Shown in pieces: positions 6,828 through 12,790 of a stretch of DNA of 14,035 nucleotides (its first letter is position 1; every line of letters starts with the position of its first letter). Location of the stretch: positions 1 through 14,035 of the forward strand of contig JAODAU010000347.1 in assembly GCA_025463615.1 (NCBI GenBank). The letters are read 5' to 3'. Position numbers and translations under genes: made by a program. Origin of the DNA: Microbacteriaceae bacterium. Its GTDB lineage: Bacteria; Actinomycetota; Actinomycetes; Actinomycetales; Microbacteriaceae. The notes beneath the pieces are model-generated. The model saw only the letters and a program-made list of their open reading frames with translations. It was not told where the DNA came from and did not search any database.

Positions 6828-6833
6828 TAGCGT
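6828..6833 (+). promoter_or_regulatory. Possible -10 box of the DarT-like gene
   Basis: TAGCGT lies 42 nt before GTG 6876. A transcript starting near 6840 would carry a short leader ending in GGAAGGA (6863-6869), a strong ribosome site 6 nt before the GTG. That site fixes the start at 6876 rather than the in-frame GTG 6843. Confidence 0.35.
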
Positions 6834-6875
6834 GGACTATGTGTGCGAACCACGCACGCCACGGAAGGAACAGCA

Positions 6876-7607
6876 GTGCCAGAGTGCATCCACGGTTTCG
6901 AGGTCGGAATGTGCGACAGCTGTTACCCGAAAATCGTCCCCGAGAAGCCGAAAGTCACGCGCGCAGCAGCCGCGCCACGCCGCATCGCGGGCGTCACGAC
7001 CACGAAAAAATCGATCAACGCGGCCGAGCACCGCATCTACCACGTGACCCACATCCGCAACCTGGAGGCGATCCTCGACACGGGTGAGCTTCGGGCGGAT
7101 GCTCGTCCCGTCGTCGACGTCAACACCGATCTCACTCGCGAGCTGCGCCGCACCGCCGAGGTGAGTCCCGGGCAGAGCGTTGCAGACTACGTGCCGTTCT
7201 ACCTCGCCCCGGAGGCGACGCTGTGGCAGGACCTCGGCAGCGGCGCGAGCGACGAGACCCGGTGGTCGGGCGCTGCGCGCGCCGCGGCATCCGCGGATTT
7301 CGTCTTCCTCGTGAGCACGGCGAAGGCACTCGGCGACGACGCCGTCATCACCGACGGCGACGCGGCCGGTACCTACACGCGCTTCGCCACCACTCCGGAA
7401 GAGGCCGGGCGGATGCTCGTGCGCCTGCACGACGACGACCGGGCTCGCGATGCCGAGGCCCTCGCGAAGGACTCCTTCGCGTTCGACGCCGTGCAGCTCA
7501 TCGGTGTCGCGAACGAACCGATGCGGGACCGGGTCAAGGAGATGCTGCGCGACGCGGACTTCGGCACGAAGGTGGCGGTGTACCCGCCCTGGTTCCAGCT
7601 GGGCTAG
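6876..7607 (+). CDS. DarT-like (DUF4433) ADP-ribosyltransferase-family protein with N-terminal Cys motif
   Basis: A 243-residue protein. An N-terminal knuckle C4-x-H6-x6-C13-x2-C16 (CIHGFEVGMCDSC) probably binds zinc. After a linker, the DarT/DUF4433 fold begins with IYHVTHIRNLEAILDTGEL (54-72), followed by the family block TRELRR (87-92) and DYVPFYLAPEATLW (104-117), equivalent to the DYVPFYF.p.spM(L/l) motif of DarT. AEALAKDSFAFDAVQLIGV (193-211) matches the end of the fold; E194 is my candidate for the catalytic glutamate. DarT enzymes transfer ADP-ribose from NAD+ to thymidines in single-stranded DNA and are toxins normally paired with the macrodomain protein DarG, or NADAR in another branch. 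No such partner is adjacent. The zinc knuckle and missing antitoxin suggest a housekeeping or repair role rather than a classical toxin, but activity is unproven. Confidence 0.75.
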   Translation: MPECIHGFEVGMCDSCYPKIVPEKPKVTRAAAAPRRIAGVTTTKKSINAAEHRIYHVTHIRNLEAILDTGELRADARPVVDVNTDLTRELRRTAEVSPGQSVADYVPFYLAPEATLWQDLGSGASDETRWSGAARAAASADFVFLVSTAKALGDDAVITDGDAAGTYTRFATTPEEAGRMLVRLHDDDRARDAEALAKDSFAFDAVQLIGVANEPMRDRVKEMLRDADFGTKVAVYPPWFQLG

Positions 7608-7609
7608 CG

Positions 7610-7709
7610 CGGCTGCCGGCTGCCGGCTACCGCGGCTGTCGGCCGCGTACCGTTCGGCTAGCACCCCGGCCGCGTACCCCTCGACTACCGCCCGGCCGCG
7701 TACCCTTGG
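7610..7709. repeat. Short tandem repeats between two convergent genes (7-mers, then 26/27-mers)
   Basis: Three 7-bp units (CGGCTGC, CGGCTGC, CGGCTAC) fill 7610-7630. Then CGGCCGCGTACC occurs exactly at 7640, 7667 and 7693, giving units of 27 and 26 bp that also share a following TCG(G/A)CTA. The third unit lies inside the last codons of the GGT gene (minus strand, encoding GYAAGR and its stop). The units beyond the stop therefore look like tandem duplications of the gene's 3' end. Confidence 0.7.
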
Positions 7710-9562
7710 TTCCCGCGCGGATTCGCGGCCGCCCACAGGCCACCGGACTCGTCGACCCCGACGGCGGACAGTCGGCCGAGCGACCAACCGCCGGCCCGCG
7801 TGATCACGTGCCCGCGGGCCTCGAGTGCGGAGATGACGGCGTCGCCCAGGCGATCCTCGACGACCGCTCCGCCTGGCTCCCAGGTGCGCGGCCAGAACGA
7901 GTCGGGGAACGACGTCGTATGCAGTGCCGGAGCGTCGATCGCCTGCTGTGGCGTGTAGCCGCCGACGATCGTGCGCACCAGGTAGAGCAGCTGCCACTGG
8001 TCCTGCTGGTCGCCGCCGGGCGAGCCGAGGGCGGTCACCGGCCGGCCATCCCGGAGCACGAGCGTCGGGGTGAGCGTGGTGCGAGGACGCCTGCCCGGCA
8101 CCAGGGATGAGGGTGCGCCCGGCGTGAGCCAGGTCATCTGCAGGCGAGTGCCGAGACAGAACCCCAGCCCGGGAATCGCGGGCGACGATTGCAGCCACCC
8201 GCCCGACGGCGTCGCCGAGACGATATTGCCCCAGCGGTCCACCACGTCGATGTGGCAGGTGTCGCCGCGGGTCTCGCCCGTGGGGGCGACGCCGGGCTCC
8301 GCTGCCGCAGATGCCGAAGCTGCCGCCGATGCCGAAGCCGCCGACGATGCCGCAACGCCCGAAGAGCCCGAACCCGCCGAACTCGCCGAAACCGCCGAGG
8401 CCCTCGACACTGTTGGCTCGCCCGATCCCACGGCGCCCACGGTGAGCGGCGGCAGGAACGGCTCGTGGCCGGGAACCGTGCCCGGCCGGAACTCGTGCGA
8501 CGCGGCATCCCCGATAAGGGCCCGGCGCTCGGCGATGTATTCGGGGGAGAGCAGAACCTCGAGTGGCACAGGACCGTCCCCGAAGTACGCCTCGCGGTCG
8601 GCGAGGGCGAGCTTCTCCGCCTCCAGGATGCGGTGGGCCCCCAGCTCGGACGACGGGTCGATGTCATCGAACCCGTCGAGGATGCCGAGCATCTGCAGCA
8701 GCGCGGGACCCTGTCCCCAGCCAGCGGACTTGGCGATCGTGTGCCCGCGAAATTGGGCGGTGATCGGCGGCTCAAAGCTCGCGGCGAAGCCGACCATGTC
8801 CTGCGTGGTGATCACGCCGGCGTGATCACCACCGGTCGAGTGCCGGTGCGGCGTGCGGGCGAAGTCTCCGACGGCCGACGCCACGAAGCCGGCGCTCCAG
8901 GAGGTGCGGGCGCCGTCGATGCGATCCTCGCGGGTCGAACCGACGGCCGCCGAGACCAGCCGCGTGTACGTGCGGGCGAGAGGAAGGTTCGTGATGACCT
9001 CGCCGGGCGCCGGCGGGCGGCCCCGCGGCATCCACAGTTCTGCTGACGAGGGCCAGTGCTCCGCGAACAGGTCGGCCACCCGGGCGATCGTCGCCGCCAC
9101 CCGCTCCAACACCGGATGCCCGTCCCTGGCGTACCCGATGGCGAACTCGAGCACGTCCGCGAGCTCCCAGGTGCCGTGATCGCGCAGCAGCAGGAGCCAG
9201 GCGTCCACCGCACCGGGGATCGCCGCCGCCAGCGCGCCCGCGCCCGGCACCAGGTCGAGGCCGAGCGAGCGATAGTGGTCGATGGTCGCCCCGGCAGGCG
9301 CAGGACCCTGGCCCATGAGCACGGTGGGTTCGCCGCCGGCGACCGCGAAGATGCCGACCATGTCGCCGCCGGGCCCGTTGAGGTGGGGTTCCACCACATG
9401 CAGCACGAAGGCGCCGGCCACCACAGCGTCGAACGCGTTGCCGCCGCGCTCGAGCACGGCCTGCGCCGAAGCCGTCGCCAGCCAGTGAGTGGAGGCGCTC
9501 ATGCCAAAACTGCCCTGCAGCGTCGGACGGGTGGTGAAGGCCGGCGGCGGTGTGAACGTCAT
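7685..9562 (-). CDS. Gamma-glutamyltransferase family protein (Ntn hydrolase)
   Basis: A 625-residue Ntn-hydrolase precursor of the GGT family. Landmarks in order are STHWLATASAQAVLERGGNAFDAVVA (24-49), EPHLNGPGGDMVGIF (58-72), VPGAGALAAAIPGAVDAW, KSAGWGQGPALLQML, LEAEKLALADREAYFGD, the autocleavage and nucleophile site GDTCHIDVVD with Thr435, NIVSATPSGGWLQSSP, GRRPRTTLTPTL and ALGSPGGDQQDQW. Cleavage before Thr435 would give subunits of about 434 and 191 residues. The GDTC context, in place of the TTH of classical GGTs, belongs to a subgroup whose substrate I cannot name. No clear signal peptide is present, so a cytosolic location is likely. Residues about 386-428, just before the nucleophile, form an Ala/Ser low-complexity insert. 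ATG 9560-9562 has GAAGGA 2 nt upstream. It is divergent from the Eis-like gene. Confidence 0.88.
   Translation of the reverse strand: MTFTPPPAFTTRPTLQGSFGMSASTHWLATASAQAVLERGGNAFDAVVAGAFVLHVVEPHLNGPGGDMVGIFAVAGGEPTVLMGQGPAPAGATIDHYRSLGLDLVPGAGALAAAIPGAVDAWLLLLRDHGTWELADVLEFAIGYARDGHPVLERVAATIARVADLFAEHWPSSAELWMPRGRPPAPGEVITNLPLARTYTRLVSAAVGSTREDRIDGARTSWSAGFVASAVGDFARTPHRHSTGGDHAGVITTQDMVGFAASFEPPITAQFRGHTIAKSAGWGQGPALLQMLGILDGFDDIDPSSELGAHRILEAEKLALADREAYFGDGPVPLEVLLSPEYIAERRALIGDAASHEFRPGTVPGHEPFLPPLTVGAVGSGEPTVSRASAVSASSAGSGSSGVAASSAASASAAASASAAAEPGVAPTGETRGDTCHIDVVDRWGNIVSATPSGGWLQSSPAIPGLGFCLGTRLQMTWLTPGAPSSLVPGRRPRTTLTPTLVLRDGRPVTALGSPGGDQQDQWQLLYLVRTIVGGYTPQQAIDAPALHTTSFPDSFWPRTWEPGGAVVEDRLGDAVISALEARGHVITRAGGWSLGRLSAVGVDESGGLWAAANPRGNQGYAAGR
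8304..8411. repeat. Six imperfect 18-bp tandem repeats inside the GGT gene
   Basis: Units of 18 bp begin at 8304, 8322, 8340, 8358, 8376 and 8394. The first two differ at only two positions (GCCGCAGATGCCGAAGCT and GCCGCCGATGCCGAAGCC) and the later ones drift. Read on the minus strand they encode the Ala/Ser-rich linker ahead of the catalytic threonine. In-frame 18-bp units are consistent with slippage expansion. Confidence 0.7.
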
Positions 9563-9570
9563 GGTCCTTC

Positions 9571-9582
9571 GAGGCTAGCCTC
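9571..9582. promoter_or_regulatory. Palindromic back-to-back -10 element for the GGT and Eis-like genes
   Basis: GAGGCTAGCCTC is a perfect 12-bp palindrome in the 25-bp gap between the divergent genes. Read on the plus strand it supplies TAGCCT (9576-9581), 6 nt before ATG 9588. Read on the minus strand it supplies TAGCCT (9572-9577), 9 nt before the GGT ATG, with GAAGGA between. The two -10 boxes share the central TA, so only one polymerase could occupy the site at a time. Confidence 0.5.
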
Positions 9583-9587
9583 GATAC

Positions 9588-10907
9588 ATGACCAGCGAGT
9601 TCCGCACTGCCCCGATCGATAAGACCTCCGCCGAACGGCTCGCAGCTGTTGGCCTGCGGCTCGGCCTCGTCGACACCGAGGATCGCGCGGGCTTCGAGGC
9701 CTGGTTGCAGGCCGACTTCCGCGGATTCCATAGCGCGCCCCTGACCGAGGAGCTGCTCCCGGCGAACCTCGAGGGGCTCGCCTACCGCCGCACGACGGGG
9801 GTATGGGACGAGCGCGCGCTGCACGCGGCATCCCCGGTGGCGACCACCAACTCGTGGGTCGGCGAACTCACCGTGCCGGGGGAGCGCACCGTGCCTGCCT
9901 GGGCGATCAGCTCCGTGACCGTGGCACCGACGCATCGCCGCAAGGGCATAGCGCGCAACCTGCTCGAGGCCGAGCTACGCACCGCCGCCGGGCTCGGGAT
10001 GCCGCTGGCCATGCTCACGGTGTCGGAGTCGACCATTTACGGCCGCTTCGGCTTCGCCCCGGCCGCGATGGCGGCGGAGTGGCGCATCGACGTGCGGCGA
10101 GCGAAGTGGACCGGGCCGCAGGCCCCCGGAGCCCTGCACTTCGTGACGATCGAGCAGTTCCGTGAGCAGGCGGCCGACCTGTTCGACACGGTGCGGCTCA
10201 CCAGCCCGGGCGAGATCGACATGTGGGGGCTGCGCTGGGACGAGCTCACCGGCATCCAGGGACGCGACAAGGAGCGCGCCAAGAACCTGCGTGCTGTGCG
10301 CTACGACGATGCGGCCGGCCGCCCGCAGGGTTACGCGCTCTACCAGGTGACCGGCGGCGAGCAGGACTTCTCCGCTCATACCCTGTCGGTGGAGTACCTG
10401 CTGACCGCCACCCCGGACGCATACGCGGGCCTGTGGCGCTTCCTGCTGGAGGTGGACCTCGTCACCGAGGTGAAGGCCTGGCTGCGATCCGCCGATGAGC
10501 CGCTGCGCTGGCAGCTCTCCGACTTCCGGGCGGCGAGAGTATCCACGAGCGATCACCTGTGGCTGCGCATCCTCGATGTGAAGGCCGCCCTCGAGGCGCG
10601 TGCATACGCGGCGCCCGGTCGCTTCGTGCTCGAGATCTCGGATGACCTCGACTTCACGACGGGCCGCTGGCTCGTCGAGATCGCCGACGGTGCCGCGACT
10701 GTTTCGCCGGCAGACGACGCACCGACGGATGACGCACCGATCCTCGCCCTCTCTGCGAACGAGTTGGCCGCGCTCTACCTCGGCGGGGTTTCCGCGACCA
10801 CGCTGGTCGGCGCGGGTCGCATCGCCGAGCTTCAGCCGGGTGCGGCGCAGGCGCTGGACACCTCGTTCCGCTCGCCCCGCACCCCGTGGTTGAGCTTCTG
10901 GTTCTAG
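9588..10907 (+). CDS. Eis-like GNAT N-acetyltransferase
   Basis: A 439-residue protein with the three-part plan of Eis (enhanced intracellular survival) acetyltransferases: an N-terminal GNAT domain, a second GNAT-like domain, and a C-terminal SCP2-like domain. The acetyl-CoA site is in ISSVTVAPTHRRKGIARNLL (107-126), with the R-R-x-G-I pyrophosphate loop. ESTIYGRFGFAPA (147-159) contains the Tyr (Y151) that acts as general acid in Eis. The chain ends WLSFWF; in Eis the terminal carboxylate of a C-terminal Phe serves in catalysis, so the intact end matters. Known Eis proteins acetylate amines of aminoglycosides and other substrates; this one's substrate is not predictable. ATG 9588 lies 6 nt after TAGCCT, so the message is probably leaderless. 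Length slightly exceeds the approximately 400 residues of M. tuberculosis Eis. Confidence 0.88.
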   Translation: MTSEFRTAPIDKTSAERLAAVGLRLGLVDTEDRAGFEAWLQADFRGFHSAPLTEELLPANLEGLAYRRTTGVWDERALHAASPVATTNSWVGELTVPGERTVPAWAISSVTVAPTHRRKGIARNLLEAELRTAAGLGMPLAMLTVSESTIYGRFGFAPAAMAAEWRIDVRRAKWTGPQAPGALHFVTIEQFREQAADLFDTVRLTSPGEIDMWGLRWDELTGIQGRDKERAKNLRAVRYDDAAGRPQGYALYQVTGGEQDFSAHTLSVEYLLTATPDAYAGLWRFLLEVDLVTEVKAWLRSADEPLRWQLSDFRAARVSTSDHLWLRILDVKAALEARAYAAPGRFVLEISDDLDFTTGRWLVEIADGAATVSPADDAPTDDAPILALSANELAALYLGGVSATTLVGAGRIAELQPGAAQALDTSFRSPRTPWLSFWF

Positions 10908-11013
10908 CGAACGCGCTAATTGCCCCCCAAACAGGTGACACACAGGCTTCGGGCATACGGTGTGACGCTCTACAGGGTCGCCTCGCGGTCCGCGCATCAT
11001 TCTGGGGGAATCG

Positions 11014-12270
11014 ATGCACCACTTTCTGGCTCACACGATCGCCTCACCGCTGGCGCGCCTCTGGCTCGCCCAGTCCCCGTCGTCATGGCGGCTACTTCCC
11101 GTGCCGGCGGGCGCTCCGTCCGCGCACTCGGCCGGCATCAACTCCGACCGGGTTGCCCTGATCGGCTCCGGCATCGCCGTCGGCTACGGCGTGCGATCCA
11201 GCGATCTTGCGCTCGGCGGTCACCTGGCGCGTCAACTCTCGGCGTTGACTCGCCGCGGAACCTTCGTCGACATCATGGCCGCTCCGACCATGACGGTAAC
11301 GGGTTGCGTTGCCGCGCTCGAGACGCTCGACTTGTCCCGGTACGACGCGGCGGTCATGACCCTGGGCAGCGACGAGGCCTTGCGTCTCGTGCCGGCGCGC
11401 CGGTTCCGGCGTGACCTCGAGCAGCTCCTCACGTACATCGAGGAGAGTGCCCCGCTAAGCCTCAACTTCGTCTTCGTCGCACTCCCCGCGATCCCGTCGA
11501 TCAAGAAGCTGCCATCGGTCTACGGTCGGCTGGTCGGCCGCCAGTGCCGGAGGTTCAACGCGCAGCTGCGGATCGCCTGCGCCGCGCATCCTCGCGTCAC
11601 CCACCTGCCTTTCGAGCCTGCACCCGGCAACCTCCTCAACGATGCCGGACGGCGCACATACGACCGGTGGTCGGCCCTCATCGCGCCGGAGGTCGCCCGG
11701 GTGCTCGATGCCCAGGCCCTCGAGCCGCCCCACGCGGACCTCACTCTGCAGCCGCACCGCAAAGACCTGACCCACGAACCGGAGCGCCAGCACGCCCTCG
11801 ACGAGCTGCACATCCTCGACTCCGCACCCGAGGAGCGGTTTGACCGCATCGTCGCGTCTGCCCGGAACCTGTTCGGCGTCGCCGGGGCATCCATCACCTT
11901 CATCGACCACGAGCGGCAATGGACCAAGGCGGCCGTCGGCATGGGGGCGATCGACAGCCCACGGGGAAGCGCCCTGTGTGACACCACGATCTGCGGCGAC
12001 GACGTCTTCGTGGTCGAAGACACGGGCTTGGATGCTCGCTTCATGGGTCACCCGTGGGTGGCGGGGATCCCGCACGCCCGCTTCTTCGCGGGTTACCCGA
12101 TCGAGGCGCCCGACGGCTACCGCGTCGGAGCGCTGTGTGTGGTCCACACGAGTCCCCGGACGTTCTCCGCCAAGGACGGCTCCCTGCTCCGCGAGCTGGC
12201 GATGCAGGTGCAGGCGGAACTGTGGGGCACGGCGGCGGCCGTGCGGGGCACGCATCGACTTAGTCGTTGA
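11014..12270 (+). CDS. SGNH-hydrolase-like / GAF two-domain protein, paralogue 3
   Basis: A 418-residue third copy of the family. RLWLAQSPSSW is at 15-25, block I VALIGSGIAVGYGV at 47-60, DAAVMTLGSDEAL at 111-123, and AGRRTYDRWSALIAPEV near the end of the first domain. As in the other copies the SGNH nucleophile Ser, block III Asn and the Asp-His dyad are not in place. The GAF domain, about 255-405, is closest to consensus of the three: LHILDSAPEERFDRI, FIDHERQWTKAAVG, LCDTTI, RFFAGYPI and GALCVVHTSPR. A longer linker (about residues 235-255) joins the domains, and the C-terminus has a short extra tail. GGGGGA (11004-11009) precedes ATG 11014 by 4 nt. The 106-bp gap upstream shows no clear promoter beyond a weak CATCAT/CATTCT; the gene converges with the DksA-like gene. 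Confidence 0.85.
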   Translation: MHHFLAHTIASPLARLWLAQSPSSWRLLPVPAGAPSAHSAGINSDRVALIGSGIAVGYGVRSSDLALGGHLARQLSALTRRGTFVDIMAAPTMTVTGCVAALETLDLSRYDAAVMTLGSDEALRLVPARRFRRDLEQLLTYIEESAPLSLNFVFVALPAIPSIKKLPSVYGRLVGRQCRRFNAQLRIACAAHPRVTHLPFEPAPGNLLNDAGRRTYDRWSALIAPEVARVLDAQALEPPHADLTLQPHRKDLTHEPERQHALDELHILDSAPEERFDRIVASARNLFGVAGASITFIDHERQWTKAAVGMGAIDSPRGSALCDTTICGDDVFVVEDTGLDARFMGHPWVAGIPHARFFAGYPIEAPDGYRVGALCVVHTSPRTFSAKDGSLLRELAMQVQAELWGTAAAVRGTHRLSR

Positions 12271-12312
12271 TTGTCGCGGTGATATCGACGCGGCGACGCG
12301 CCCCCTGGCCGA

Positions 12313-12666
12313 TCACAGGCTTGCACAGGAGACGCACCGGTCGGCCGCGGGACGTGCGCGCAACCGGGCGAGCGGGATGTCGCGTCCGCATGTGACGCAG
12401 ACGCCGTAGGCACCCGACTGGAGCCGCTCCAGCGCGCGATCGATCGCGGTGAGCTGTGCCCGGGCATCCGCCTGGAGCCCGACGATACGGGACCAGTCTG
12501 CCGACAGGGTTGAGCCCTCGGGGTCGTGCTCGTCATCGGCGGTCGCATCCGCGCGCGCGGCCCGGATGCCGTCGAGCTCGCCAGCAGTCGTGGCCAGGCC
12601 CGCCTCCATGCTTGCACGCCTCGCCAGGAGCAGCCGCTCGAACTCTCGACGGTCGATGTGACGCAT
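12313..12666 (-). CDS. DksA/TraR family C4 zinc-finger protein
   Basis: A 117-residue protein with an N-terminal coiled-coil region (about residues 5-85) and a C-terminal zinc finger C90-x2-C93-x17-C111-x2-C114, in CVTCGRDIPLARLRARPAADRCVSC. This is the DksA/TraR (PF01258) layout. An acidic tip segment, ATADDEHDPEGS (41-52), lies between the two helices, where DksA carries the acidic residues that reach RNA polymerase. Members bind in the secondary channel of RNA polymerase and modulate initiation; actinobacterial short forms are largely uncharacterised. ATG 12664-12666 sits 6 nt after CATTAT. The gene is divergent from the quinone oxidoreductase, with a tandem-repeat array between them, and converges with paralogue 3. 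Confidence 0.88.
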   Translation of the reverse strand: MRHIDRREFERLLLARRASMEAGLATTAGELDGIRAARADATADDEHDPEGSTLSADWSRIVGLQADARAQLTAIDRALERLQSGAYGVCVTCGRDIPLARLRARPAADRCVSCASL

Positions 12667-12672
12667 CCCTCA

Positions 12673-12678
12673 ATAATG
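12673..12678 (-). promoter_or_regulatory. Probable -10 box of the DksA-like gene (leaderless)
   Basis: CATTAT on the minus strand is followed by 6 nt (TGAGGG) and then ATG. The GAGGG directly abuts the ATG, too close for a ribosome site, so leaderless initiation is favoured. The repeat array begins 15 bp further upstream. Confidence 0.45.
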
Positions 12679-12692
12679 CGACTGCGCCGCTG

Positions 12693-12773
12693 GGAATCGG
12701 CGGCCACCCCGTAGGAATGGGCGGCCACCCCGTTGGAATCGGCGGCCACCCGTGGGAATCGGCGGCCACCGTG
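12693..12773. repeat. Four-unit tandem repeat, period 19-21 bp, in a divergent promoter region
   Basis: Units start at 12693, 12714, 12735 and 12755, with lengths 21, 21, 20 and 19. Each begins GGAAT(C/G)GGCGGCCA and ends in a C-run followed by GT; the C-run shrinks from four to two along the array. It fills most of the 124 bp between the DksA-like start and the quinone oxidoreductase start, ending 17 bp before ATG 12791. Both promoters must overlap or flank it. There are no unique spacers, so it is not a CRISPR array. Confidence 0.9.
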
Positions 12774-12790
12774 CGAGGCTTGTTTCTACT

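Noticed and set aside
6839..6841. ATG 6 nt after a -10-like TAGCG upstream of the DarT-like gene as a leaderless start
   Set aside because: It is out of frame with the DarT-like coding region. GTG 6876 has a proper GGAAGGA ribosome site at good spacing.
6837..8198. Long minus-strand open frame (453 codons) opposite the DarT-like gene and the GGT end
   Set aside because: It is rich in Arg/Ala/Gly low-complexity sequence typical of antisense frames in high-G+C DNA and has no recognisable motif. The plus-strand frame carries the DarT motifs.
8826..9935. Minus-strand open frame spanning the GGT start and the Eis-like start
   Set aside because: It crosses two well-supported genes, its translation is Arg/Gly-rich, and no domain is recognisable.
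2261..12270. The three SGNH/GAF copies as a transposed or composite mobile element
   Set aside because: No transposase, terminal repeats or target duplications are visible, and composition matches the neighbours.
12693..12773. Possible CRISPR array
   Set aside because: The units are contiguous 19-21-bp repeats without spacers, and no cas gene is present.
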